DNA of 56,818 nt from an uncultured Lachnospiraceae bacterium (GTDB lineage Bacteria; Bacillota; Clostridia; Lachnospirales; Lachnospiraceae). Below the pieces are notes generated by a model. It was not told the origin of the DNA. It saw only the letters and a program-made list of their open reading frames with translations, and did no database searches. Both the position numbers and the translations under genes were made by a program. Positions 26,636 to 36,646 of this stretch are shown here, in pieces; within the stretch, counting starts at the first letter, position 1, and every line of letters starts with the position of its first letter. The DNA lies in the NCBI GenBank assembly GCA_900315055.1, contig OMXP01000009.1:1-56818 (forward strand), given 5' to 3'.

Positions 26636-27510
26636 TCTTCCTTCTCCCTGACCGGCAGGTACTCGAGAAACTTTGCCATGGCCTTTGAGATCGTCTTCCG
26701 GTTCTTCATTGCCAGCACGATCCTGCTCTTTGCGGGGACGCTCAGGGGCCTGATCAGGATATCATACGGAATCCTCTGCAGGATCAGCTGCGGCAGGATG
26801 GCAACGCCCTGCCCGCTCTCCACCATGGCCATGATCGCGTAGTCATCCCAGGTGGTGAAATGAACGTCCGGTGTGATGTGATAGCGCTCGAGAAGCTCCG
26901 AGACCTCGGTCCTTCCGCCGTGCTCGAGAAGAAGGAACGGAAGGCCGTTGAGATCCTGCGGATCAATGGCGCTCTTTCTGCCGAGCGGATGGTCCTTTGG
27001 CAGCACCACCCGGTAGGTATCGTCGGTCAGGAAGAGCGTGTCGAACTCCGGGCGGGTCGGAAGGCGGAGAAACCCGCAGTCGACCCTCCCCTGCTCGATC
27101 CAGTTCTCGATCTCGTCATAGTCTCCCATGAGAAGCTCGTATCGGATATTCGGGTAGTCCGCGTGGAAGGACCGGATGATCTTCGGCATCCAGTGCTCCG
27201 CGATGCTCTGGAACGTCCCGATGCGGATGATGCCGCTTGAGAGCCCCCGGATATCCGTCACCTTCTCCTCGAGCTTTTCGCAGTCCTCGAGAAGGTGCCT
27301 GACATACGGAAGGAGCAGCTCCCCGTCCGGGGTGAGCTTTACGCCGTAGCGGTTTCTTAGCATCAGCGTCAGATCCCATTCCTTCTCGAGATCCGAGATC
27401 ATCTTGCTGACGGTTGACTGGGAGACCGAGAGCGATGCCGCTGCCCTCGTCACGTTCCCGCAGTCTGCCGCCGCCACAAAGGCGCGGTACTTTTCAATAT
27501 TTCGGTCCAT
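26632..27510 (-). CDS. LysR family transcriptional regulator
   Basis: The 292-residue protein has a winged helix with SVSQSTVSKMISDLEKEW as recognition region and a type 2 periplasmic-binding-like effector domain (IRIGTFQSIAEHWMPKI onward). It lies two bases behind the UvrA-like gene, so it is cotranscribed with that gene, and is convergent with the galactanase gene. The effector and targets are not known. Confidence 0.88.
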   Translation of the reverse strand: MDRNIEKYRAFVAAADCGNVTRAAASLSVSQSTVSKMISDLEKEWDLTLMLRNRYGVKLTPDGELLLPYVRHLLEDCEKLEEKVTDIRGLSSGIIRIGTFQSIAEHWMPKIIRSFHADYPNIRYELLMGDYDEIENWIEQGRVDCGFLRLPTRPEFDTLFLTDDTYRVVLPKDHPLGRKSAIDPQDLNGLPFLLLEHGGRTEVSELLERYHITPDVHFTTWDDYAIMAMVESGQGVAILPQLILQRIPYDILIRPLSVPAKSRIVLAMKNRKTISKAMAKFLEYLPVREKED

Positions 27511-27512
27511 TT

Positions 27513-30002
27513 TTAATCCCTCAGATACTTCCCGGTGAGGCTCTCCTTGCAGTCTCTGATTTCCTCCAGAGTTCCCGCCGCCACGATGCGGCCGCCCTCT
27601 TTCCCGCCGCCGGGTCCCATGTCGATGAGATAGTCCGCGTTTTTAATGACGTCCTGGTCGTGCTCGATGACAACAAGCGTTGCCCCGTTTTCAATCAGCG
27701 TCTGGAACACGCGAAGGAGTGTCTCCACGTCGAGCGGATGGAGTCCGATCGTCGGCTCATCGAAGACAAACAGGGAATCGTCCTGTGCCCTCGTGAGCTC
27801 CCCGGCAAGCTTCAGGCGCTGTGCCTCGCCGCCGGAAAGCCCCGGCGTCTCCTCTCCGAGGGTGAGATACCCGAGTCCCAGGTCATGCAGCACCTGCAGG
27901 CGTTTCCGCACCATGGAAAGGTCTTTGCAGGCCGTGAGCGCCTCATCGACGCTCATCGCCATGAGCTGCGGCAGGGAGTAGGTCTTTCCCTCTTTGTTCG
28001 TCCAGAGGATACGGTCCGCATCTTCCGAATACCGTGTGCCGTTGCAGGCAGGACAGGTGATTTCGACATCCGGCAGGAACTGCACGTCGAGACTGATCGT
28101 CCCCGTCCCGTCGCAGGAAGGACACCGAAGCTTCCCCGTGTTGTAGGAGAAGTCACCGGCCCTGTACCCTGCCTTCTTCGCATCCTCCGTCTTCCCGTAG
28201 AGCTTTCGAAGCTCGTCGTGGACACCCGCGTAGGTTGCAACCGTCGAGCGGACATTGATGCCGATCGGCGTCGCGTCGATGAGCTTTACCTGCCCGATCC
28301 CCGGTGCCTCGATCTCCTTCACGTGAGATGGCAGCTCCTTCCCCGCAATCTTTGCGGTAAGCGCCGGAATCAGACTCTCGAGAACAAGCGTCGTCTTCCC
28401 GGAGCCGGACACCCCGGTGACCACGGAGAGCCTTCCCTTCGGGATCGACACCGTGAGCGGCTGCACCGTGTGCAGCTGCCCTGTCGAAAGACGAATCGTT
28501 CCAAAGTCAAAGAGATGCTCCTTTTCGGCTCTCTTTCGCACTTCCACCTGACGCCCTGCAAGGAAGGGTCCGATCCTGGATGCCGGGTTCTTCTCGATCT
28601 CGTCAATCGTCCCCTTCGCGATCACACGGCCGCCTCCTGCTCCGGCATCCGGCCCCATCTCGATGAGGTAGTCGGCCTTCTTCAGGACCCTTGTGTCGTG
28701 GTCCACGAGAACCACGGTGTTGCCGTCCGATACGAGATCCTCCATGACGCCGGAAAGCCCCTCGAGGTTTGCCGGGTGGAGGCCGATCGACGGCTCGTCA
28801 AGAACGTAGAGAACGCCCGTGGTGCGGTTCCGGACTGCCCGGGCAAGCTGCATGCGCTGCCGCTCTCCGGTGGAGAGGGTCGATGCCGCGCGGTCCAGCG
28901 AAAGGTAGGAAAGCCCAAGGTCCACAAGGCGCTTTGCGGTCTCGAGGAACGAGGCGCAGATGCTCTCCGCCATGGGCCGAAGCTCCTCGGGAAGACTTTC
29001 CGGCACGCCCTTTACCCAGACGATGAGGTCCGAGAGCGTCATCTCGCACGCCTGATCGAGGGAGATGCCCCGCACTCTCGGCGCACGGGCTTCTTCCGAG
29101 AGCCTTGTGCCGTGGCAGTCCGGACAGACGCCGACCTTCAGGAACTTCTCCACCCGCTTCATGCCCTTCTCGTCCTTTACGCGCTTTAAGGCATTCTCGA
29201 CGGTGTAGGTTGCGTTGAAGTAGGTGAAGTCCATGTCCCCGGCTTCGCCTGTCGTGCGGTTCTGATAGACGATGTTCTGCTTGACCGCAGGGCCGTGGAA
29301 GACAATGTCCCGCTCCTTCGGGGTCAGGTCCTTGAAGGGCACATTGGTCCGGACACCCATCTTGCGTGCGATGTCCTTCATGAGAGACCACATGAGGGTC
29401 TGCCAGGGAAGCACGGCGCCCTCGTCGATGGTCAGGTTCTCGTCCGGCACCAGGGTCGACTCATCGACAACCCGCGTCACGCCCGTGCCGCCGCAGGTCC
29501 TGCAGGCACCGGCGCTGTTGAAGGCAAGATCCTCCGCCCCTGGTCCCCTGAAATGCGCCCCGCAGACAGGGCAGACGAGATCCTTTTCCAGGGCGACGTT
29601 CATCGAGGGCGCCACGTAGTGACCGTTCGGACAGCGGTGGCTCCCGACGCGGGAGAAGAGAAGCCGCAAACTGTTCAGAAGCTCCGTCATCGTGCCGAAG
29701 GTGCTGCGCACCCCGGGAACTCCGGGGCGCTGGCGAAGGGCAAGGGCCGCGGGAACATAGCGCACCTCATCAACGTCCGCCTTCTGTGCCTGGGTGAGCC
29801 TTCGTCTCGTATAGGTCGAGAGCGCCTCGAGATAGCGACGGCTCCCCTCGGCGTAGAGAACGCCAAGAGACAGTGAGCTCTTCCCGGAGCCCGACACCCC
29901 GGCGACTGCCGTGATCTTCTGCAGCGGGATGTCAACATCCACGGATTTGAGGTTGTGGAGGTGCGCCCCGCGCACTTCCATCTTCGTCGGTACCTGTCTC
30001 AC
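27513..30002 (-). CDS. UvrA-like ABC ATPase, class II (UvrA2-type)
   Basis: The 829-residue protein has two ABC ATPase halves: Walker [11 protein letters not shown] near residue 34 and [10 protein letters not shown] near residue 530, with [12 protein letters not shown] and [12 protein letters not shown] signatures. Zinc modules of the UvrA type are present (CPVCGAHF with [16 protein letters not shown] with CPACNGTR). At 829 residues it is about 110 shorter than housekeeping UvrA, as in class II proteins that lack the UvrB-binding domain. The GTG start at 30002 overlaps the sce7726 stop codon and has AAGGAG. Likely roles are drug tolerance or non-canonical repair. Confidence 0.9.
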   Translation of the reverse strand: MRQVPTKMEVRGAHLHNLKSVDVDIPLQKITAVAGVSGSGKSSLSLGVLYAEGSRRYLEALSTYTRRRLTQAQKADVDEVRYVPAALALRQRPGVPGVRSTFGTMTELLNSLRLLFSRVGSHRCPNGHYVAPSMNVALEKDLVCPVCGAHFRGPGAEDLAFNSAGACRTCGGTGVTRVVDESTLVPDENLTIDEGAVLPWQTLMWSLMKDIARKMGVRTNVPFKDLTPKERDIVFHGPAVKQNIVYQNRTTGEAGDMDFTYFNATYTVENALKRVKDEKGMKRVEKFLKVGVCPDCHGTRLSEEARAPRVRGISLDQACEMTLSDLIVWVKGVPESLPEELRPMAESICASFLETAKRLVDLGLSYLSLDRAASTLSTGERQRMQLARAVRNRTTGVLYVLDEPSIGLHPANLEGLSGVMEDLVSDGNTVVLVDHDTRVLKKADYLIEMGPDAGAGGGRVIAKGTIDEIEKNPASRIGPFLAGRQVEVRKRAEKEHLFDFGTIRLSTGQLHTVQPLTVSIPKGRLSVVTGVSGSGKTTLVLESLIPALTAKIAGKELPSHVKEIEAPGIGQVKLIDATPIGINVRSTVATYAGVHDELRKLYGKTEDAKKAGYRAGDFSYNTGKLRCPSCDGTGTISLDVQFLPDVEITCPACNGTRYSEDADRILWTNKEGKTYSLPQLMAMSVDEALTACKDLSMVRKRLQVLHDLGLGYLTLGEETPGLSGGEAQRLKLAGELTRAQDDSLFVFDEPTIGLHPLDVETLLRVFQTLIENGATLVVIEHDQDVIKNADYLIDMGPGGGKEGGRIVAAGTLEEIRDCKESLTGKYLRD

Positions 30003-30595
30003 AAACGGCTCCTTTCTCTGTCTGCCAGCGTATAGTCCCGCTCAAAGAGCTGATCGCTGATCTCCCGATTCAGCACGTCCACGGGAATCCTCTCCGGCAC
30101 AAGGGCGAGGATCTTTCCCGTAACAAATGCCCGGCTCTTCTCCCGGTACTTTGGCATGTCGTGCTGTTTCTGAATCGCGGCAAGCTCCGGGCGCCAGAGA
30201 AGCTCCATCTTCTTTTTGAGAACGTTCTTCTGGTTCGGGAGAAACTCCCGGAGGACGTAGAAATCAAAGCCCTTTTCTGTCTCCTCCACCGTGATGATCC
30301 CCCAGTAGTCGGGAACATGTTCCTCGATGTGAAGGCCGTGGTGAGAGCCCACCACCGCAATGTTCGCATCAAAGTACCGGTCGTAGTCCTTCACCTGACG
30401 GGAGAGCCTTGCATAGGTGTCCGCATCGGACTTGATCTCGATTCCGACAACCTTGTCCGGCAGGACCATGACCACATCAGCCCTCGATTTTCCCATCGTC
30501 TTCTCTTCGAGAATCCGGTTCATCCCGTAGTGCGCATCCAGAAAGTCAAACAGCGGCTCCCGCATGTCGGCATCGTGCATCTGTTCTCTACTCAT
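29999..30595 (-). CDS. sce7726 family protein (predicted nuclease-like)
   Basis: The 198-residue protein shows the conserved core of the sce7726 family: [34 protein letters not shown] and VVGSHH. The E-x-K strand after an Asp resembles a PD-(D/E)xK nuclease centre, so DNA or RNA cleavage is plausible but untested. The start at 30595 has AAGGAG; a longer reading to 30673 would pass through a terminator. It is the first gene of a coupled unit with a UvrA-like ATPase and a LysR gene. Confidence 0.8.
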   Translation of the reverse strand: MSREQMHDADMREPLFDFLDAHYGMNRILEEKTMGKSRADVVMVLPDKVVGIEIKSDADTYARLSRQVKDYDRYFDANIAVVGSHHGLHIEEHVPDYWGIITVEETEKGFDFYVLREFLPNQKNVLKKKMELLWRPELAAIQKQHDMPKYREKSRAFVTGKILALVPERIPVDVLNREISDQLFERDYTLADRERSRL

Positions 30596-30638
30596 ATCCA
30601 CTCCTTCGCTCATGATAGCACGCGCGAAAAAGGGCGCG

Positions 30639-30671
30639 AAAAAAAGATGCCCGGCCAAAAAACCGGACATC
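30639..30671 (-). terminator. Rho-independent terminator of the flavodoxin gene
   Basis: On the minus strand GATGTCCGG (30663-30671) pairs with CCGGGCATC (30646-30654) allowing one G-T pair, followed by seven T (30639-30645). It is 25 bases after the stop of the gene at 30696. Confidence 0.88.
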
Positions 30672-30695
30672 ACACCTTGTAATTCTATAAAGCTG

Positions 30696-31199
30696 TCAGC
30701 GGGAGAGTTCTTTCTTTACCGACTCGATCCAGGAATCCACCTCGCTCTGCTTTGTCACCATGCGGTCCCCGCCGGTGGAGTCAAAGCGAATCTGTGCATC
30801 ACAGATAAAGGAGGCACCCCTGCAGGCAGCTTTCATGTCTTTGATCACATGTCCCGGCCAGCCGCCGTTTGTCATGAACGGGATTACGGTCCTGCCCGTC
30901 CAGTCCTGACTCTTCAGGAAGGTATGTACCGCGGGTGCCATGGTATACCACCAGGTCGGCGTGCCGACGGCGATGACGTCGTAATCAGAAATCGAAACAC
31001 CAAGGTCCTTAATCGGTGGCAGGTATCCCTTTTCGACCTCAACCTTGCCCTGCTCCACGACCTCGTCGCAGGAGCCGTCATAGTCCTTCACGGTCTCAAT
31101 GCGCGCAAGATCCGCGCCGGTCTTACCGGCCAGCTCTTCTGCGATCTTCTTCGTATTCCCGTTGGCCCAGGAATAATACACAACCAGCATCTTTTTCAT
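30696..31199 (-). CDS. Flavodoxin
   Basis: The 167-residue protein has the FMN phosphate loop VVYYSWANGNTKKIAEEL at its N-terminus, VGTPTWWYTMAP near residue 78 and MTNGGWPGHVIKD near 110. It is a cytoplasmic flavodoxin of the type that carries electrons or reduces quinones. It is divergent from a TetR gene across 188 bases, so the TetR protein probably controls it. Confidence 0.88.
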   Translation of the reverse strand: MKKMLVVYYSWANGNTKKIAEELAGKTGADLARIETVKDYDGSCDEVVEQGKVEVEKGYLPPIKDLGVSISDYDVIAVGTPTWWYTMAPAVHTFLKSQDWTGRTVIPFMTNGGWPGHVIKDMKAACRGASFICDAQIRFDSTGGDRMVTKQSEVDSWIESVKKELSR

Positions 31200-31387
31200 G
31201 TGAAAACCACCTTTACTCCATCAATCCGTACTGCAGAGAGGCAGTGCCGTCCTGCAGTTAATGTCCACGTGTTGTCTGTTTCCCTTAAAGCCATTATGAT
31301 AAAAAACAGGACAAGTACAATGACCAGTGTCCGGGGAACGTGGATTATGCCACACTTTTGGGCACTGTGGACAGAAACGGAGTGCAT

Positions 31388-31972
31388 ATGAACGAGATAC
31401 CTGTGGGGAACCGGAAGACCGATCTTCGGGTACAGAAAACACAGAAGGCCATCCGCGATGCCTTCAAGGAGATGGTCATGGAGATGGACCCGGAGCAGAT
31501 CACGGTCCGGGACCTGACGGAGAGGGCAGCGATCCACCGGAAGACCTTCTACCTGCACTACACCTGCATTGAGGCGCTCTTTGAGGACGTGCTGAACGAT
31601 ATCGCAGAGGGATATTACGAAGAGATCGACAGGCTGCCGCCCGATGCGCCGTTTCCCGAGGTCAACCGCGTCTTCTTCACCTTCATGGCGCGCCAGGAAC
31701 CCTACGTGGAGCGCATGGTCTGCACAGGCAGCTACCGGGCCTTTTCCGACCGGCTCTTTCTTGCGACAAAGGTCCACAACCGCTCCCGCTATAACCCCTA
31801 CGCCTCCTACTCGACAGAAGAGCAGAACCTCATCAACACCTTCCTGTGCGTCGGCTCCGTAAACCTCTACCGGCAGTGGGTGGCGGATGGAAAGAAGCTT
31901 CCCCTCGAGGATCTGATATCTCTCACGAACCGTCTGTTCGAGAGCGGAATCTCCAGCATCCGGGGAGACTGA
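31388..31972 (+). CDS. TetR/AcrR family transcriptional regulator
   Basis: The 194-residue protein has an N-terminal TetR-type helix-turn-helix (TQKAIRDAFKEM, then TVRDLTERAAIHRKTFYLHY) and a helical C-terminal effector domain. The ATG at 31388 is chosen because GGAG lies six bases upstream; a reading from 31340 has no such site. It is divergent from the flavodoxin gene and convergent with the aldo/keto reductase gene, whose end is eight bases away. Confidence 0.87.
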   Translation: MNEIPVGNRKTDLRVQKTQKAIRDAFKEMVMEMDPEQITVRDLTERAAIHRKTFYLHYTCIEALFEDVLNDIAEGYYEEIDRLPPDAPFPEVNRVFFTFMARQEPYVERMVCTGSYRAFSDRLFLATKVHNRSRYNPYASYSTEEQNLINTFLCVGSVNLYRQWVADGKKLPLEDLISLTNRLFESGISSIRGD

Positions 31973-32982
<1,010 letters not shown>

Positions 32983-33091
32983 ATCCTGTCACCTCTCACG
33001 AGTTTTCGTTCACAGTCATCATTTCCAGATGTGGAGTATACCGTTCTTCCCGTGCGGGGTACAGAATCAGATCCGAATGCAGGATTTCATT

Positions 33092-34825
33092 TCATGAATG
33101 CTGCACGTCTTCCATGGCATCGGCCGGCGGGAGCGATGCGGCATCGTCGAAGGGTTCCGGCTTATGGAACAGGAACCCCTGCATCATTTCGCAACCAGCG
33201 CCTGCAAGGAATGCCGCCTGCTCCTTTGTCTCCACGCCCTCCGCGAGGGTGTGAATGCCAAGGGCCTTTGCGACCCTGACGATCCCCTCGATGATCTTCC
33301 GGTTCGCACCGCCGTTTTCGTCAAGATCGCGGACAAACGGCCGGTCCAGCTTGATGAGATCAAAGCTGTAGCTCTGCAGGACGTTGAGGGCGGAATAGCC
33401 GCTGCCGAAATCGTCGACCCAGACCTGAAATCCGGCGTCCCGAAAGCGCTTCATGTTTTCCTTAAAGAGACCGCCGCTCCCGACGCTCTCGCGCTCCGTG
33501 ATTTCGATGACGATGTCCTTCGGCGTGCAACCGTACTTCTCCAGGACCTTCAGAAACGCGGGAAGGCTTCCCTCCTGCTCGAGATCCTCCGCGCAGAAAT
33601 TCACGGAGACCGGTACCACGCGGCAGCCCTGCTTCCGGAATTGCTGCATCTGATGGCAGACCTCCTCGAGCATGTACCGGTCGAGCTCGCGGATCCGGTG
33701 GTACTCCTCGAGAACCGGAATGAAAATGCCGGGAGAAAGAAGCCCGAGCTTTGGATCCTGCCAGCGGGCCAGGGCCTCGTACCCGCAGATCTTACCGCTG
33801 TCTGACCGGACCTGTGCCTGATAAAAGACCCGGATCCAGCGGTTTTTCAGTGCCCGCCCGAAGTTGTCGAGGACATAGGAGCGCTCTCTTGCCTTCTCCT
33901 CAAGGGTCCCGTCATACCAGGCAGAAACCTTCTGCGTGTTCGTCCCGATGCTCCGGAGTGGCGCCGTGGAGTGATCGAGGACCACGGACAGGTCGTCCGT
34001 TTTGTCAAAGCCGCAAAGTCCCACCTGCAGCTGCAGGCACCCGCCAAGGGCTGCCTCCCGGATCCTCTCAGATGCCCTCCGGACCTTCTCCTCCACATGA
34101 TCTCTTCCGCAGATGACAAAGAAGTGCTTTCCCCGGCTCCTTGCAATCAGCGTGCCGTCAAAAATCTCCTGCAGGATATCCGCCGTGTTCTGAAGAAGCC
34201 GGTCGCCTTCCTTAAAGCCGTAGAGCGCATTGTAGTCGTTCAGCTGTCCCAGGCAGAACTGTACCAGCACAGGTTCCTCCCTGTTCTGCCGGGATGCCGC
34301 GCAGAACTCCTGGGCGAACTCGTAGAAGTAGTTGAGATTCGGAAGTCCCGTCAGCTCGTCCCGGTACACGCGGCTCTTCATCTGATCCTCAAAGCCCTCA
34401 CTCAGCTTTTTGATCTGATCCGTGCTCTGCGACATGTCCGTGTAGTACAGGAACGCGAGCTGAGTTCCATCCTCCATGACCTGCCAGTTGCCGATGGTGT
34501 GAAAGATGTGCCAGCTGCCGTCCTTCACCCGCACATGGTAGATGACATCGTAGTCCGGACTCTCATGGCACGCAAACCGCTCTCCGATCTGCGCGATGCG
34601 GGGCGCATCGTCCGGGTGGACGTTCCGGAACATCGACTCATTGAGGCCCGACATCAGGTCGGAGCGCTCCCTTCCCACGAGCTCACACAGCCCGTCGGAG
34701 ATGAGAAGTACGTTGGATCTTCCGTTCACATACTGGTAGATTCCGAGCGGGATCTTCAGCATCTCGAAGTCCTTTCGCCTTGCACTGTCAAACGTATACA
34801 ATTTCCGGTCCGTATTTCCTGACAT
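33092..34825 (-). CDS. PAS-GGDEF-EAL protein, predicted c-di-GMP phosphodiesterase
   Basis: The 577-residue cytoplasmic protein has a PAS-like domain (about 20-130), a GGDEF domain (about 150-300) and an EAL domain (about 310-565). The cyclase motif is degenerate: RGKHF stands where GGDEF is expected. The EAL catalytic residues look intact (YEALARW, VNFCAEDL, VIEITERE, WVDDFGSGYSAL, KLDRPFV, AEGVET, QGFLFHKP). It should therefore degrade cyclic di-GMP, perhaps with the GGDEF part as a GTP sensor. The ATG at 34825 lies before the PAS domain; a further in-frame TTG at 34900 overlaps the terminator of the preceding operon. Confidence 0.87.
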   Translation of the reverse strand: MSGNTDRKLYTFDSARRKDFEMLKIPLGIYQYVNGRSNVLLISDGLCELVGRERSDLMSGLNESMFRNVHPDDAPRIAQIGERFACHESPDYDVIYHVRVKDGSWHIFHTIGNWQVMEDGTQLAFLYYTDMSQSTDQIKKLSEGFEDQMKSRVYRDELTGLPNLNYFYEFAQEFCAASRQNREEPVLVQFCLGQLNDYNALYGFKEGDRLLQNTADILQEIFDGTLIARSRGKHFFVICGRDHVEEKVRRASERIREAALGGCLQLQVGLCGFDKTDDLSVVLDHSTAPLRSIGTNTQKVSAWYDGTLEEKARERSYVLDNFGRALKNRWIRVFYQAQVRSDSGKICGYEALARWQDPKLGLLSPGIFIPVLEEYHRIRELDRYMLEEVCHQMQQFRKQGCRVVPVSVNFCAEDLEQEGSLPAFLKVLEKYGCTPKDIVIEITERESVGSGGLFKENMKRFRDAGFQVWVDDFGSGYSALNVLQSYSFDLIKLDRPFVRDLDENGGANRKIIEGIVRVAKALGIHTLAEGVETKEQAAFLAGAGCEMMQGFLFHKPEPFDDAASLPPADAMEDVQHS

Positions 34826-34862
34826 CCTGCCCACCTGACTGTCGTATCTGTATTGCCGAAAA

Positions 34863-34886
34863 GAAGGGCAGAGAAGCCTGCCCTTC
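34863..34886 (-). terminator. Terminator of the hydrogenase operon
   Basis: GAAGGGCAG (34878-34886 on the minus strand) pairs perfectly with CTGCCCTTC (34863-34871) around a six-base loop, followed by TTTTC. It begins 15 bases after the hydrogenase stop codon. Confidence 0.85.
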
Positions 34887-34900
34887 CGGTTAAATCTCAA

Positions 34901-36646
34901 CTATTTTACTACATCTTCGCCCGGCATAAACCACCCGTGCTGGTCCGTATGCAGGAGTTTTTCCGCAAGGGGCGAGAGCGGCTTTCCAAGGTATTCCTCG
35001 TAGCAGGTCTGAATCGCCGGATTCTCGTGGGACATGCGAAGAGACATCGCCCTGTCCTGTTCATACAGCGCGGGAGCACGAAGAGGCGCCATCTCGGTGC
35101 CGTCGTGAATCGGCTGTCCGCCGCCTCCGACGCACCCGCCGGGACAGGCCATGACCTCGACAAAGTCGTAGGAGACCTCTTTCTTTTCCAGCGCAGTAAG
35201 AAGATCATGGGCGTTCCCAAGGCCGCTCACCACGGCGACTTTCAGCTTCGTCCCCGCAAGATCATACTCTGCCTCCTTCCATCCCTTCATGCCGCGGACG
35301 GCAAGGAACGTGTGGTCAAGATCCGGCTTCTTTCCCGTGACCTTCACATACGCGGTCCGAAGCGCCGCCTCCATGACGCCGCCGCTTGCCCCGAAGATGT
35401 TGCCGGCACCGCTTCCGATGCCAAGGGGCGCGTCCATCTCCTCTTCGGGAAGATCGTCCGGCACGATGTGGCACATGCGGATCAGCCTGGAGACCTCCCG
35501 CGTTGTGAGAACGATGTCAACGTCCGCATTTCCGTTTTCATCCTTCATTGTCGGCAGCGCGCACTCGGCTTTCTTTGCAAGGCAGGGCATGACGGAGATG
35601 CTGCAGATCTTTGAAGGATCCGTCCCGATCTTCTCTGCAAAATAGCTCTTGATCATTGCCCCGAACATCTGCTGGGGCGACTTTGAGGTCGAGATCTGAC
35701 TGACGAACTGCGGGAAATGCCCCTTGCAGTAGCGAACCCAGCCGGGGCAGCAGGAGGTAAAGAGCGGGAAGCTCTCCGTGTCCCTGTGCTGCAGTCTCTC
35801 GAGAAGCTCTGCGGACTCCTCCATGATCGTAAGGTCCGCCGAAAAGTCGGAGTCAAACACGTAGTCGGCGCCGATCGTCCGAAGAGCTGCGGCCAGGCGC
35901 TTTACCGTTGCCTTTTCCGGCGCCATGCCGAACATCTCGCCCCAGCCTGCCCGTACCGAGGGTGCGATCTGGAACACGGTCATGACATCCTTATCATGCA
36001 GCGCCCGGAGGACCTTTGCCGTATCGTCCCGCTCCCGCAGGGCTCCTGTCGGGCAGTGGGTGATGCACTGACCGCAGAGAGCACAGTCGGAGGTCTCCAG
36101 AGAGTAGACCTTTGTCACGTCGACGCTTGTCTGCGCACCGGTGTTGATGACATCCCAGATCCCGGTCTTCTGAACCTTCTCGCAGACCTGCACGCAGCGC
36201 ATGCACTTGATGCACTTCTGATTGTCCCGGATCAGCGGAAAGTCGGTCTCGGGCTTCTTCTTTGGCAGGTGCATCGGATAGGGGTTGTCCAGGATGTTGA
36301 GATCCCGGGCGATGTTCTGGAGAGAGCAGTTGCCGCTCCTCACACAGGTCGTACACGAGGTGTTGTGCTCCGACAGGATCAGCTGCACGTTGGTGCGCCG
36401 TCCCGCGAGGGCCTTTGCGGAGTTCGTGTGAATGACCATACCCTCGTCCACCGTGTTGTTGCAGGCGGTGAACAGTCTCTCATACCCCTCGACCTCGACG
36501 ACGCAGACCCTGCAGGCGCCGATCTCGTTCAAGTCTCTCCAGTAGCAGAGAGTCGGGATCCGGATGCCGGCAGCGCGTGCCGCATCGAGAATGGTGGTCC
36601 GCTCCGGGACCTTTACGGTTCTTCCATCTATCGTGACGGTTACCAT
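34901..36646 (-). CDS. [FeFe] hydrogenase catalytic subunit, group A
   Basis: The 581-residue enzyme evolves or consumes H2. In order it has a [2Fe-2S] domain (Cys in PTLCYW, GACRVC, FTAC), a His-Cys3 [4Fe-4S] site (HNTSCTTC then GNC), two [4Fe-4S] motifs (CIKCMRCVQVC and CALCGQCITHC) and the H-cluster domain. All three H-cluster signatures are intact: TSCCPGW, MPCLAKKAE and MACPGGCVGGGGQP. The start overlaps the end of the upstream NuoF/GltD-like gene by seven bases, so the two form one complex or electron chain. The pairing resembles the glutamate-synthase-linked class (A2) rather than the trimeric bifurcating type. Confidence 0.93.
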   Translation of the reverse strand: MVTVTIDGRTVKVPERTTILDAARAAGIRIPTLCYWRDLNEIGACRVCVVEVEGYERLFTACNNTVDEGMVIHTNSAKALAGRRTNVQLILSEHNTSCTTCVRSGNCSLQNIARDLNILDNPYPMHLPKKKPETDFPLIRDNQKCIKCMRCVQVCEKVQKTGIWDVINTGAQTSVDVTKVYSLETSDCALCGQCITHCPTGALRERDDTAKVLRALHDKDVMTVFQIAPSVRAGWGEMFGMAPEKATVKRLAAALRTIGADYVFDSDFSADLTIMEESAELLERLQHRDTESFPLFTSCCPGWVRYCKGHFPQFVSQISTSKSPQQMFGAMIKSYFAEKIGTDPSKICSISVMPCLAKKAECALPTMKDENGNADVDIVLTTREVSRLIRMCHIVPDDLPEEEMDAPLGIGSGAGNIFGASGGVMEAALRTAYVKVTGKKPDLDHTFLAVRGMKGWKEAEYDLAGTKLKVAVVSGLGNAHDLLTALEKKEVSYDFVEVMACPGGCVGGGGQPIHDGTEMAPLRAPALYEQDRAMSLRMSHENPAIQTCYEEYLGKPLSPLAEKLLHTDQHGWFMPGEDVVK

